Assembly: GCA_025738555.1 (NCBI GenBank)
Contig: JAOVFP010000006.1
Span: 2,604,001-2,668,000, forward strand
DNA: 64,000 nucleotides
DNA from: Cyathus striatus
Lineage: Eukaryota; Basidiomycota; Agaricomycetes; Agaricales; Nidulariaceae
Direction of reading: 5' to 3'
Shown here: positions 1 to 10,734 of the stretch, piece after piece
Layout of the letters: each line of letters starts with the position of its first letter
How positions within the stretch are numbered: the stretch's first letter is position 1
Translations under genes and position numbers: made by a program
Notes under the pieces: generated by a model
What the model was told of the DNA's origin: nothing
What the model saw: only the letters and a program-made list of their open reading frames with translations
Databases searched by the model: none

Positions 1-7
1 GGAAAAT

Positions 8-926
8 TTACACATGGTCCGAATTACAAACCTCTGTGTGATTTGTGAACTGATCCATTGGTGTGTGGAGATGAGCAGCTTCATCCTCATCCTACAGATG
101 AAAAATGTTAGCAATAACTAGACAAGACAAACATAATACTAACCTTGGAGTCACGCATCTGCTCCAACCAGGCTTCCACCTTGCACTCACTCTCCTTCTT
201 CCTCAGCTGCTAAAATACGATTAGAAATGGATAAAAGAAGCTAACATGATGCTGACCTCCTCTTCAGTGGTCTCCCCTGAAACCATCATCCCAAGCTCAT
301 TTGCCATCCATGTCATGATCAAGTCCTCCTGTTCCTGAACTTGTTTATATTTTTCAACTGTGTAACCACTGGGTACTGCTGCTCTAAATCTGTCTACTTG
401 CTTCATCTTCTCCTCATCCATCCTGATCTCCATAGTCTTCAGATCCACCGGAGTGCTTGCACCAGTAACATCATTGATGCTGATAGAAGATGTGTCCTAG
501 GGAGAAATGAGTTAGCAAAAACTAGAGGAGGCAAACTCGTTATATGACAGTAACCTTGTCTGTCTTCTTCCTCGTGACCTCCAGCAAGCTCTCCTGCTTC
601 TCATGCTGTTAACGTGTCAGCCATGATAAGAAGAGACAAAAAGTAATGTTACTGACCATCTTTCCCTTTCCTTTTGAACGTATCCTTCGAATTTCCTTCC
701 CCTCCTCCTTTATCACCCCCACTGGGATAACTCGATATTCATCTACATCTGCAGAGGATCTGCTGAATTTTCCTTGAGCATCGACAGCCTGAACTTGACC
801 TATGTCCTACAGAGAAATTTAGTGGCATGTAATGGAGGAAGATATATTACTCACAGACTGTGCTTGGTTATCAGGCTTGGACTTCGGTTTTTGTTTGGAG
901 GGTTCATTGGGAGGGAGAGATGACAT
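8..926 (-). CDS. Six-exon gene of unknown function
   Basis: Reading the minus strand gives a consistent model with exons 926-855, 806-657, 605-555, 496-257, 209-144 and 91-8. All five introns are about 47-58 nt, in phase 0, with GTNAGN donors and pyrimidine/TAG or CAG acceptors. The product is 220 residues. It starts MSSLPPNEPSKQ and is highly charged, with a basic stretch (RRIRSKGKGKM) near residues 63-74 and a Glu/Lys-rich, probably helical C-terminal half. I see no signal peptide, membrane segment or known catalytic motif. Most exons end in AAG or GAG before GT, so the last stretch could also splice at GAG/GTTTGT and continue beyond the window; the stop at 8-10 is therefore tentative. It may be a lineage-specific protein or transposon cargo. 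I do not recognise it. Confidence 0.65.
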
Positions 927-2777
927 GCTGGTGGTTTAGGATAAAGTTAAGGTGTTGGAAGAAAAACCCACTCGTACAGATATTTAAGGCGGCTGTCTGA
1001 GACATGAATGTGGTCTCCACTCTGTCTGACTTTCCAGATCCAGTATACACTTTCAACTACTTTTATTATATTGAATGCCGAATACAAATTTTGCTGTATA
1101 AATTGTGTGTGCAATATTCGCTGCTTTATAAATTCTGGTTGCTATACATGCCCTAGTTATAGTGAGAAGAAGGTGGAGTAGTGTTTACAATGACTATCAT
1201 ACCAATAATTCAATTATTACTTCGAATTACCGGTCATTCCCAGTGGGATTACTTAGTAGATGGCATGCAGTTGCCGCACATAAGACAGCAGCCTTACATT
1301 CTATTCAAGCAACTTGTAATATCGGTGCCATAGATGAGCTGGATGGATGAATTGAAGCTTAAAGCTGTGTCGCCTCGTCGGGGTGTCTTAACACTTAGAA
1401 TAACTATTAAACTAATATATTTAAATTTTCGATTACATTTGTACATCAGTGGTTCATGCAATTTTTTGTAAAGTTGTTTCTTGGTTGTTTATGTGGAAAT
1501 TGACGGTTAATTTAGAGTCGCATACGGTCATGGACTATGAATATTGTAGTAATACGCAGTACAAACAGGGTTCGAAATCCACCGACGCCACTTTTCAAAT
1601 ATACGTGCACGCAAGATGTCCAGCCCCTATCTTTTAACCGTGTTCGTCTTTCAGTAAGAATGTATATTCTTAACTTCTTGCATGATGTCAGATATGCGTA
1701 GCGCAAGTTCGAATGGAGCTGATTAGTTCGAGTTGTGCTATATATGAGCCGAGTTACCTTCTAAATTGACAAAAATAACATGTCAGAACTCCAACTTTCC
1801 AACGTTCTAAAAGTAGAATCGTTATGTATTTATGGAGTCGATCACTTACAAAGAGTTCCGATGTTGTCCGCCTACGTATGGCCATCGCGGGACAACAAAC
1901 GGAAGAATCTGGAGTTCGTCTGAATAGGAGGATCCACGCTACTGAGGATAGGCAAGAGAGATCTGTTGATTATAACGGACGGTGCTTGGTGAGGTATATC
2001 GATAAATTGCGCAGCTGTGCAGCACCTTGAAGCACTTGTATTCCCCAGAGATGAGGCTGTCTTGCCCCATAGAATAAGTACCTCGGTCAAAATGCTGTAT
2101 TTCTGTACAGCTTCTAATTAATTTTCTGCTTTCCGAAGTAACCGATGCGTGCGTCGTATAGATCGTGGTCGAGTTAGCGATGTTGACCTTCCCCACAAAT
2201 AGCAATGTGCAAAACAGACATGCCTCCTATTCACTTAAGTCTTTCTCGATCGAGGACGGGCAGGGTCGGATGGTCGCCATTTCAATTTAGCAAGGTGATT
2301 TACATAACATATGAACAGGGGTATGGACAGCTCGGAATAGTTCAGGAGTGGGGTGCGCCGCGGTAGACTGTAGGATGCAGCGTGTGTTGGACTGGAGGTG
2401 TTTCCAAAGACATTTTTGTGGGTTTCTAATATATGTTTTGAGGTGAATGATAAGAATATACACTGAGGCTGGGCCGTATATTTTTAAAGCTGTACTACGG
2501 GGGAAGAAAAGACCGTCGAAGGAAGAACAAAGGCCTGCGAAAATAGTGGGGGCACCTCGGCACGCCAGGAGGATCGGTGATAACGGTATTTACGTACCCA
2601 CCTCCCAGCAGCGAAACCTGGCGCGTTGCAACATGAATTTCTGACATCGACATCTATCCACGGGCTGTGCTCTCCGACATATCCACCTTTCTCCTTCTCC
2701 CCCCCTTATACCCTTTATTTCTTTTCTTTATTCCTCTTTATTCTCCACCGTCCCTCAGAACAGCTGAATTCCACACG
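927..2777. other. Intergenic stretch, upstream region of gene A
   Basis: I see no gene here. Short open frames lack splice-consistent extension or recognisable protein character. The last 100 bases before 2778 are strongly pyrimidine-rich (2690-2755), as is common just upstream of start codons in fungi, and probably belong to the promoter and 5' leader of gene A. Confidence 0.5.
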
Positions 2778-5700
2778 ATGGGCCTTTTCCCCCGGCAGAC
2801 ATCTAGTGCTGCGGCCCCGGAAGGAACGTCGGTTGATGGAGGAACTACTAGTGCTGACCAGCCTGCAGCGTCGGTGACAATTGATACGCCTGTAAGCCCT
2901 TGTCGTGCATACTTTCCGTGCGTGTTTACAGGATGATGCGCAGGTAACGACCGCAGACCCAGTCGAACCCCCTGTATCGAGCGGGGACCCTGCCGAAGGT
3001 GTCTCATCAACACCGTCAGGGGAGGAATCATCTCTACCGCTCCCCTCTACAGAGCCCTCGCCGCCCGTGTCGAGTGACCCAGCAGTTTCTGAGCCTCCGT
3101 ATGTCCCCCCCCTCGAAAGAGTGTATCAATGATGGTGACGAAATATGACGCAGAGCAAGCTCCTTGCCGTCCTCTTCCACCGTCCTTCCTCCCTCGTCGT
3201 CAACCCCTCCCTCATTAAGCTTACCGGAATCATCAACAGCATTATCAAGTGTCTTACAAATCATATCGACCCGCGCATCATCCTCCTCCTCTCCTTCAAG
3301 TCCTACCCGCGAACAAAGTCAGACGCCGATATCGACACCAGCACCCAGTTCAACCGCGTTCGGCGCTGCTAATGTGTCGGATTCGAAGTCGGAGTCGTCG
3401 TTCACGACAAGCTTTACGACGATTGTGACGAAGGTTAATGGTGTGGAGACTACGGTGTGTGTTATTTCCTTCTACTCTTTTCCTACTGCTTTTCTTGCTA
3501 TGGGGCTTTGGAATTTGGGTTCGTGGGGTCATAAAACGAAGGGGCAAGAACGCCCACGCATGGGTGGTACCAAGGGGTTCGAACCCTGCATCTCTACGTC
3601 CTCAATTCAGATATTTTCTAGTTCTTTTTGTTTTCGCTCTTTTCTCCTATTCTTTTCTTTCTTCCTTCGAAGCTGTGGGAATGCGAGGTGCTGTGGCTAA
3701 GGAGGAGAGTCTGCCCAGTAGCACTGTGCAAGCTTCGAGTTCGCTCCTTGGTCAACAGTATTTTCACCACATCGTGTATACCTTTTCTTTCTTGCTCCTT
3801 GCTTCGCTTTCTCTTGTGCGATGTGGGAGCTTGTGCTCGTGAGGTGATGTCGCTGATGGGTAGAATTCCTGTGTGGGTGGGTAGGATAACAACTCCTGCC
3901 TCGACTGGCGCAGGTTTCACCTGGCTCTTCACCTGTCCCAAATATCTCTTTCGCTCTTCTTTTCCATTGCCTTTTCCTTCATATCTCCTTTCCCGCTGCC
4001 AGCTGGGACCTTCGCATACTGGTTCGAGCCACACGCATCCCATCTAGTTTCTCACTTATGACTGCTTCCTCCGAGATTTTATCTGTTGCTTTTCTTTCTC
4101 CCTACATTTACGGCCTTTCGCCGTTTTTGCTGGTGGAGTGACGCAGCTTACGGGTTAGAATGCCTGCCTGGGTGGGATTTCTCAATCCTGGCTTGAGTCG
4201 CCTCCTTATGTCGGCTGTGTTTTGTTCTTTTTGCTACCTAGTGTAGCTGGTTGATGGGTTTATATCATTATGTGGTTTTAGATGGTGGGGCAGTGCGACG
4301 AAGGGGATTGATCCTTCTGCACATTGCTAGCTGGATTTCGAGCTTGGGTGTAAGCTCGTCATCTGGTTCCCACTAATTCATCGAGATTCTGTCTGAGGAA
4401 ATTTTTCGTGTAGCGCAGAGCTACTTGACTGCCTTATGTCGGTTTAAGACTTTGGTTCGTGGGGTGATAAAGCTGAGGGGGTAGATGGTCTGCGTGATGG
4501 ATACCAGCTGGGTGTCGTTGCACAGCTCCTACCTTGTTCATCATCATTCGTACGGGATGATCTATCCTCGTTATGCTGTTTGCTCGTAGCCTTGTTGCTG
4601 TTCGCGGCTTTGAGGTTGTGGGGTGACGGGACGAAGAGGTCAGAGGGATCGCTGATCAGCAGTTTGCTGGGAATCGGAGTCCTGGCTCGTGCTTTGCCCT
4701 GTTCCCTCCTATATAGTCTCTAAAATTGATCCGTTTTTTATACCTTTTGGTATTTCACGGTTATGGGCTCGAGTCGTGCATTGCCTTTGCTTCTATTTGG
4801 CTCTCCCCGCTTTGAACTGCATGGATGGGATCTTCCTGGAGCAGTACGCTTGTACAAGCAATTGTCGACGCATCGATAGCTCGTCCTTTGGCTGCGACGC
4901 TTCGTATGTCGCGAGCCGTATCCATAAGTTCTTGACTTTCCCCTCGTCCTTTTTTGTTTTGTTTTTGTTTTTGGTCCTCAATTCGTGTCTCGTTATCGCG
5001 CATGTGCGCCACTTTTATTGGACATCGGCGGTGCGCAGGCAAAGTGGAGCGTTTGCTGCTGGAGACTTCACCAGTGTGCGGTCTCGATGGTGTCGGACTA
5101 CAACTTCGCATCACCGTTCGTCCACCACTCATCATTTTTCTTGTGAAGAGTTGTTGTTATTTCTATCTGTCATCTTTTTTACACTGTGTTGGATTCCATT
5201 GTTGTCTCGTGAGAAGGCGAAGCGGTATCATACGCTGGTGACAATACCAGCGTTTCGAATATCATGGGTGCCCTTCGAATCGTTGGTCATTCCATGGCTT
5301 TCTGCTTTGAGACTTTCTACACGGTGCTGGTGGGATTTTTCTTGGCGCACGCCAACTTTCTTTTCATGCGTCCTTCGCTTTCAGTTCAATAGGTGTTCGA
5401 GTAGTATCGGTCATGTAGGCGAGTTGGATGGGCGAGACCCAAAGCTACCGGCGTGCCTCCATTGATATTACGAAGTTACTTCGTTCTTCTTATTTCAACA
5501 TCTCTATTTTTCGCTACTTTTTGTTGAATTCGAGAACATCGCTAATCTGTCCTTCTTCCAGATAACGTCTGCCTTGCCTACAAGTCTCTACAACCCTACA
5601 TCCTCCGGCTCCGGCTCTTCTAAACGCACAGCAACGATAGCAGGGGCCTCCGCCGGCGCTGTGATCCTCTTCCTCCTACTTCTCTCCGCCGTCTTCCTCT

Positions 5701-6653
5701 ACCGCCGCCGACAACTCCAACAGCTTTTCACTCTCATGGGGCGAAAAGAAAAGAAAAGTCTCTTGGATGGAGAAGACTTTGACGACGATGACGAGGTACC
5801 TATGCGACGGTACCGCGACTCACCGCCCTCTGGGGCTGCTGGTGTGTTACCCGCGAGGAATCCGAGCGCTAGCACATCGACTTCGCTAGGTCATGCGCTT
5901 GGCGTACAGCATCCTAGTTCAAACCCGCCTCCACTGTTCAGAGTGCAGGCCTCTGAGAGCGGGAGTATCTTTAGAGAGGAGGGGATATGGCCGCCAGGGA
6001 AGAGCGGAGAGTTTGTCGATCCGTTCATTGATGGTGTGAAGGCGAACAGTGAGGTCGATTTGAGCAGGATTGTGGTTAACGTTATGGGTCCTGGAGGATC
6101 TGCTCATTCGAGTGTTGCCGGACCTTCGAATTCTGGTTCTCCTGCTAACCCAGCTCGATCGGGTGATGCGGGTCCTTCTGCTCCCTCTGCTCATTCAGAT
6201 GGTGAACACAATCGAACGCCGACTTCCTTATCAGCCTATTCGGAATTCGGTGCATCGCATTCACATCTCCCCACCTCCAACTCGACATACAACGCTTCCC
6301 TCGTTATTCCTACACAACCACTGGCTGACAACTCGGTCAACTCGATGTACAATGACCCATTTCGGGACGTTTCGCACGTAGGCGGGAGACAGACGAGTGT
6401 GTTCTTCCCTGAGCTACCTCCTGGCGCAAAACCGCCGACGCCTCCCGGGCTAGGTTCGCCGCCGGGCAGTCCATCCCCTACACCCAATAAACTACAGAAA
6501 AGGCAGAGTGGGATGAGTTATGCGCCACCGCCGCCGCCGCCGAGTCCTGGGGGTAGAGCGCAGAAGAGGTCGAGTGGGTTGTCTGGTGGAGACACCCCGT
6601 CATTATGGTTGACTAGGAAGATTACGCAGGGGACTGCGGCTGGACAAGGATGA
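2778..6653 (+). CDS. Single-pass membrane protein, Ser/Thr-rich ectodomain (copy A, intact)
   Basis: Exons are 2778-2891, 2932-3098, 3154-3454 and 5562-6653, with phases 0, 2 and 0 all matching, giving 557 residues. The N-terminal 215 or so residues are Ser/Thr/Pro-rich, as in fungal cell-surface stalks, and end in the motif TTIVTKVNGVETTITSALPT. That motif is typical of basidiomycete surface proteins placed just before one membrane helix. The helix spans about residues 220-241 and is followed by a YRRRQ stop-transfer. The cytoplasmic tail of about 315 residues has an acidic DGEDFDDDDE patch, Ser/Gly/Pro-rich stretches and a run of six prolines. There is no cleavable signal peptide, so the helix would act as the anchor. 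A sensor or cell-wall linker role is inference. Introns 1 and 2 are 40 and 55 nt, but intron 3 is 2107 nt, exceptional for this group. This is the only copy in the array with a complete frame. Confidence 0.82.
3455..5561 (+). repeat. Giant intron 3 built of tRNA-like modules
   Basis: The intron lies between donor GTGTGT (3455) and acceptor TTCTTCCAG (5561). It consists of about eleven modules of 70-120 nt separated by T/C-rich tracts. Many resemble degenerate tRNAs. Near 3567-3585 there is a B-box-like GGTTCGAACCC. Near 4135-4200 there is TGACGCAGC followed later by GGCTTGAGTCG. Near 5213-5265 GCGAAGCGGT is followed by an anticodon-arm-like hairpin (GCTGG/CCAGC) and TTTCGAATATC. Other modules start near 3680, 3840, 3990, 4285, 4460, 4615, 4750, 5030 and 5385. 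The same modules occur in the same order in copies B-G. They may be old tRNA-derived SINE insertions or a repeatedly duplicated tRNA-like unit. None looks like an intact, functional tRNA. Confidence 0.6.
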
Positions 6654-7554
6654 CATATTTCAGTGTTCAGAGAGAGATAGTTGGTGAGGACAGTTTGATA
6701 TACTTATACTTTTGTGGCCGTTCGTAAGAACTGTTTATTTGTTGCATTTGAACTTTACTATTACTTACTATTTCATCGCATGGACAAGTTATTGCCCTTT
6801 TGTTTTTGTTCCTATCCATATTACTACTTGACTATAAGGATACTAATATATAGTTCTATTTCTTTAAGAAAAATTATGATCGTTTGCGAATCCGGCGAAG
6901 GAAACCAGAACGCTGAAGAGTCGGACCGATGTTGATTACAACATGCATTCATCCTTGATCAACGCTTCCACTTATTCCTGAAATCCTGCGTGATTGTCGA
7001 ACAACACGAGAGCCAATTCAAAACCACGGCAGGAGTCGGACAAAGAGAGGGGATTATGCAGTATGGTTGGCTATGTAACATGTTCTTCGATTTACTGGAT
7101 GTTTGGAGACCAGGACGAGACTTGAAGGACTCGGAGAAGGAAGATGCTAAAAACTGGTGCTAGGAAGGTCATTTCAATTATGTGACACGATAGGATATCG
7201 AAGAGGAGTCAATCCGAAAGGTAAGTTCAAAGTTCGACCAAGAATTTGAGACAGTGACAGTTACAACTTGTTGGTTTCAAGTCCGAGCGCTGGCGGCAAG
7301 TTTGGGATTCGGGACGGTCGGACCGCGTTACACTCTGTTATACTGTGACGTGACTGCGTGAAAGAAGGCGACATCGGATCACCAATGAATTAATGACCAT
7401 TGTAATTTGTACCTTGCTCCGTGTTCCTTCGTTCCTCAGTGTTCGGAGTTCTGATTCAGCTTACTTGCTTCACACTGTTCTGTAGTCGTGTCCAGCACTT
7501 GATGTCTTCATGAGCTCATATATCCTCTCTAGGATGATAGCATCATGACAAAGG
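6654..7554. other. Spacer between copies A and B
   Basis: No gene is visible. The stretch contains a remnant of the neighbouring F-box unit at 6961-6990 and then sequence shared with the spacers before copies C, E and G, for example the CATCGGATCACCAAT-like segment near 7370. It therefore belongs to the duplicated segment rather than being unique DNA. Confidence 0.55.
6961..6990 (+). pseudogene. Fragment of the F-box-like gene 5' end
   Basis: These 30 bases are nearly identical to the codons for TLPLIPKILR at the start of the F-box-like copies at 22741 and 39671. Nothing alignable by eye follows, so only a scrap of the first exon remains. Its place directly after gene A shows that the original duplicated unit was membrane-protein gene plus F-box gene. 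Confidence 0.6.
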
Positions 7555-10210
7555 AATGCTGGCAAATGCTCAACTTGAACATGCGGGCCGCGAGCTGTCA
7601 CTACGGCTACCGCTGGTGGCCACCGATGAATTTGGACGGTTGATCATGATGGAGCAGTGTCGGTGTGTCGGTGACAAGTGTTTGCATGTAAGTGCTCTTT
7701 TCAACTTTTTTGTGGAAGGCTATTGAATGATTGATATCCAGGAAATGCCCAAGGAATGCCTAAGGCTAAGAGTACTTACAGCGGCCAAATCCCTATAACC
7801 GTAGGAGGATGAGACATCATCCATGCGACATAACAGTATCCTTAACGCCCTCGACATCGACCCCTCCATCTTCAAGCAATCATCGATCATCCGTAGTCTC
7901 TGTACCGCCTTCGCAGCCTGTATCGAGCGACTCCGCAGTTTCTGAGTCTCCGTATGTCCTTCCCTCAGACCTCTCGAAAGTGTGTGACGAAATATGACGC
8001 AGAGCAAGCTCCTTCCAAACCCTCCCTCACGAAGCTTACTGGAATTATCAATAACATCTCACAGTACCCCACAAATCGTAACGACTCGCGTATACTCCTC
8101 TCCTTCAAGGCCTACTTACGAACGAAGTCAGACACCGATATCGACTCCACCACCCAGTTCAGCCGCGTTTAGTGCGGTGAATGTGACGGATTCAGAGTTG
8201 GAGTCGTTTACGACGATTGTGACGAAGTTTAATGATGTGGAGACTATGGTGTGTGTTGTTACCTTCTTCTACTCTTTTGCTTTTGCGCTTCTTGCTATGG
8301 GTCATTCGGGGGATTATATTCGTGGGATCGTGAAACGAAGGGGTAAGAGATCCCGCTCGAGGGTACTACCAAGGGGTTCGAACCCTGGGTCTTCTGCCTA
8401 CGTCCTCATATCCGATAAGAATGTTTCAAGCACTTTTTTTTCGCTCTTTTCTTCTATCCTCTCTTTCTCTTTCTTCTTTTGGAGCTGGGTGATTATCAGG
8501 TGCCGTGGCTAAGGAGGAGAGCCTGCACAGTGCTACTGTGCAAGCTTCGAGTTCGCTTCCTTGGTCAACAGTATTGCCCATGTATTGTTGTTCTCTCTCT
8601 CTTTCTTTTGCTACTTGCTTCGCCTTCTCTTGTGCCTGTGGGAAATTGTGCTCGTGAGGTGATGTTGCTAATGGGTGAAACGCATTTGCGGGTTGGATAT
8701 TAACTACTGTCTCGACTGGCGCAGGTTCCACCTGGTTCTTCGCCTATATCCTGCCTTTTTCTATTTTTGTTGTGTTCTCCTTCGTGTTCTCTTCTTCCGC
8801 TTTTGCGGCTTGCACTTATAGGGTGATGAAGCTGAACGGTGGAATGCCTGCACGATGCCAGCTGGGACCTCCGTATGCTGGTTTGAGTCGCATACATTCT
8901 ATCTGGTTTCTCACTATAACTGCTCCCTCGTCTTTTTTTATTTGCTGCGTTTCCTTCTCCGCTACCTTTCGCCGTTTGTACTGGTAGTGTGACTCAGCTT
9001 ACAGGTTAGATTGCCCATCCATGTGGGATTTCTCAATCCTGAATTGAGTAGCGGCAGAACTTACTCAGCTCTTTACAGCCAATAGTTTATCATTTAGTTC
9101 TTTTGCTACTTAGCGTAGCTAATTGGTGGTCTTATGTCGCTATGTGGCTTGAGATGGTGGGGTAGTGCGACGAAGGGGGTCGATCATCTGCACATTGCTA
9201 GCTAGGTTTCGAGCTTGGGTGTAAGCTTAGACTTGTATCTGGCTCTAACTAAATTATCCATCTGAGGACTTTTTCATGTAGCGTAGAGCTACTTGATTGC
9301 CTTCAGTCATTTTACGGCTTTGGTTCGTGAGGTGATAGGGCTCAGCGGGTAGATGGCCTGCGTGATGATACTATCTGGACATCGTTGTGCAGTCGCTATC
9401 TTGTCCATCATCACCACTGGGAGTTAAATCGTGGGGTTTTCTTTGTTATACTGAATGATCTTAACCTTTTATCTTTTCGCGCCTTTGAAGTTGTGGGGTG
9501 GCAGGACGAAGAGGTCAGATGGCTCGTTGATGATTATTGGGAAGTGGGAGCCTGGATCTGCCTTCTGGTTGCACGGGACGTATCCATCTCTAGCTTGTCT
9601 TTGGGTTTATTTTTTTGCTTTTGTTCCTCCTGCCATGTCTATCGTCATCTCGCTTGTGTGCTACTCTTGCTCCCCTCTATTCATATGGTTATCTGTGGTG
9701 TGCAGGCTAAGCGGGACCTCTACCTGAGGCTTGTCTAGTGGACACATCCGGTCTCGACTAGGGTTGGGCAACAACTTCGCACCACCGTTTCCCTCCCACC
9801 CTCTACTTTTCCTGTGAAGAGTTCAAGTTTTTACTTTCTATCTGTTATTATCTTTCTACGCTACGTTGGACCCTGTCATTGTCTTAGCTTTATTTGTTCC
9901 TGTGCTTCTCGGGGGTAGAAGGCGAAGAGGGCTCACCCTTCAAATTGTTGGTCAATCCATGGCTTCCCACTTCGAGGGCTGATCTTTAGGATTAGCAGAT
10001 TTTTGCTACCGCACGCTATCTTTCTTTTCATAAATTCTTTGATTTCAGCTCAATCGTTGTTTGGGTAGTGTCGGTCATGTAGGCGAGTTAGATGGGTGAG
10101 ACCCAAAGCTACTGGCGTGCCTCCATTGATATCGTCTAATATGTTGTCTTTGATCTTTTTCTTGCATTGAACATCCCTTTCTTTCGCTACTTTTTGTTGA
10201 ATTCGAGAAC
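7555..10210 (+). pseudogene. Membrane-protein gene copy B (5' exons plus intron only)
   Basis: The copy retains a decayed exon-1-like region ending at GTAAGTGC near 7689 and an exon-2 remnant (about 7809-7951) coding for PPSQPVSSDSAVSES. It also keeps the conserved GTATGT intron and an exon-3 remnant (8003-8248) ending in TTIVTKFNDVET before GTGTGT. A deletion of about 34 bases early in exon 3, relative to copy A, breaks the frame. The long tRNA-like intron then runs to about 10200, but the membrane-helix exon is absent: sequence diverges after the TTGTTGAATTCGAGAACATCGC landmark that precedes exon 4 in copy A. It is a truncated relic. Confidence 0.7.
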
Positions 10211-10734
10211 ATCGCTTTACTCCGAGTTAGAGTCTGTTTCCTCAGCTGCCCCATTTCGGTGTTCTGGCTAGTCTGCGTCTGCTGAAAATGCTCTGTAACT
10301 GCAAACCTGGGAGCTGTCTATCTACCTCATCACTGCTCTCTCGCTAGGCTGCTTTCATTGAGATGTGGTGATGGTGTTGTTGTTTGATATTACCTTCGTG
10401 TATTGCCTCCGTGTTCACATTCGTGCTCCTGCCTCTTCAAGCCTATTCTAGTCTATCATCTTCTGCAGGAAGTTCGACATCATGTCCCTGCATGAACATT
10501 GTGTAATTCGCGTTGTCGAAGTCCTATCTTCAAATCCCTCCTAACAGCCATCTCGAAACCACCCGACCGGGAAGCTGAGCGTGAGAACTGTGTGAAAGGA
10601 TGTGCCATCGGATCACAATTATACCACTCCGTGTTCCTTGTCCGGAGTTCCGATTCTGCTTCACGCTGTTTTGTAGTGGTGGCCACCATTCGATGTATTC
10701 AGCATCACGTCAAAGGATTGCGTGGCAAATGCTC

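Noticed and set aside
3438..4047. Open frames on both strands in the long intron of copy A
   Set aside because: They consist of translated pyrimidine tracts and tRNA-like modules; the exon 3 to exon 4 splice removes them, and they are not conserved as frames between copies.
5213..5265. A functional tRNA gene in the GCGAAGCGGT module
   Set aside because: The anticodon-arm hairpin and a B-box-like word are present, but I cannot form an acceptor stem or a proper D arm, and the same module has diverged in copy C.
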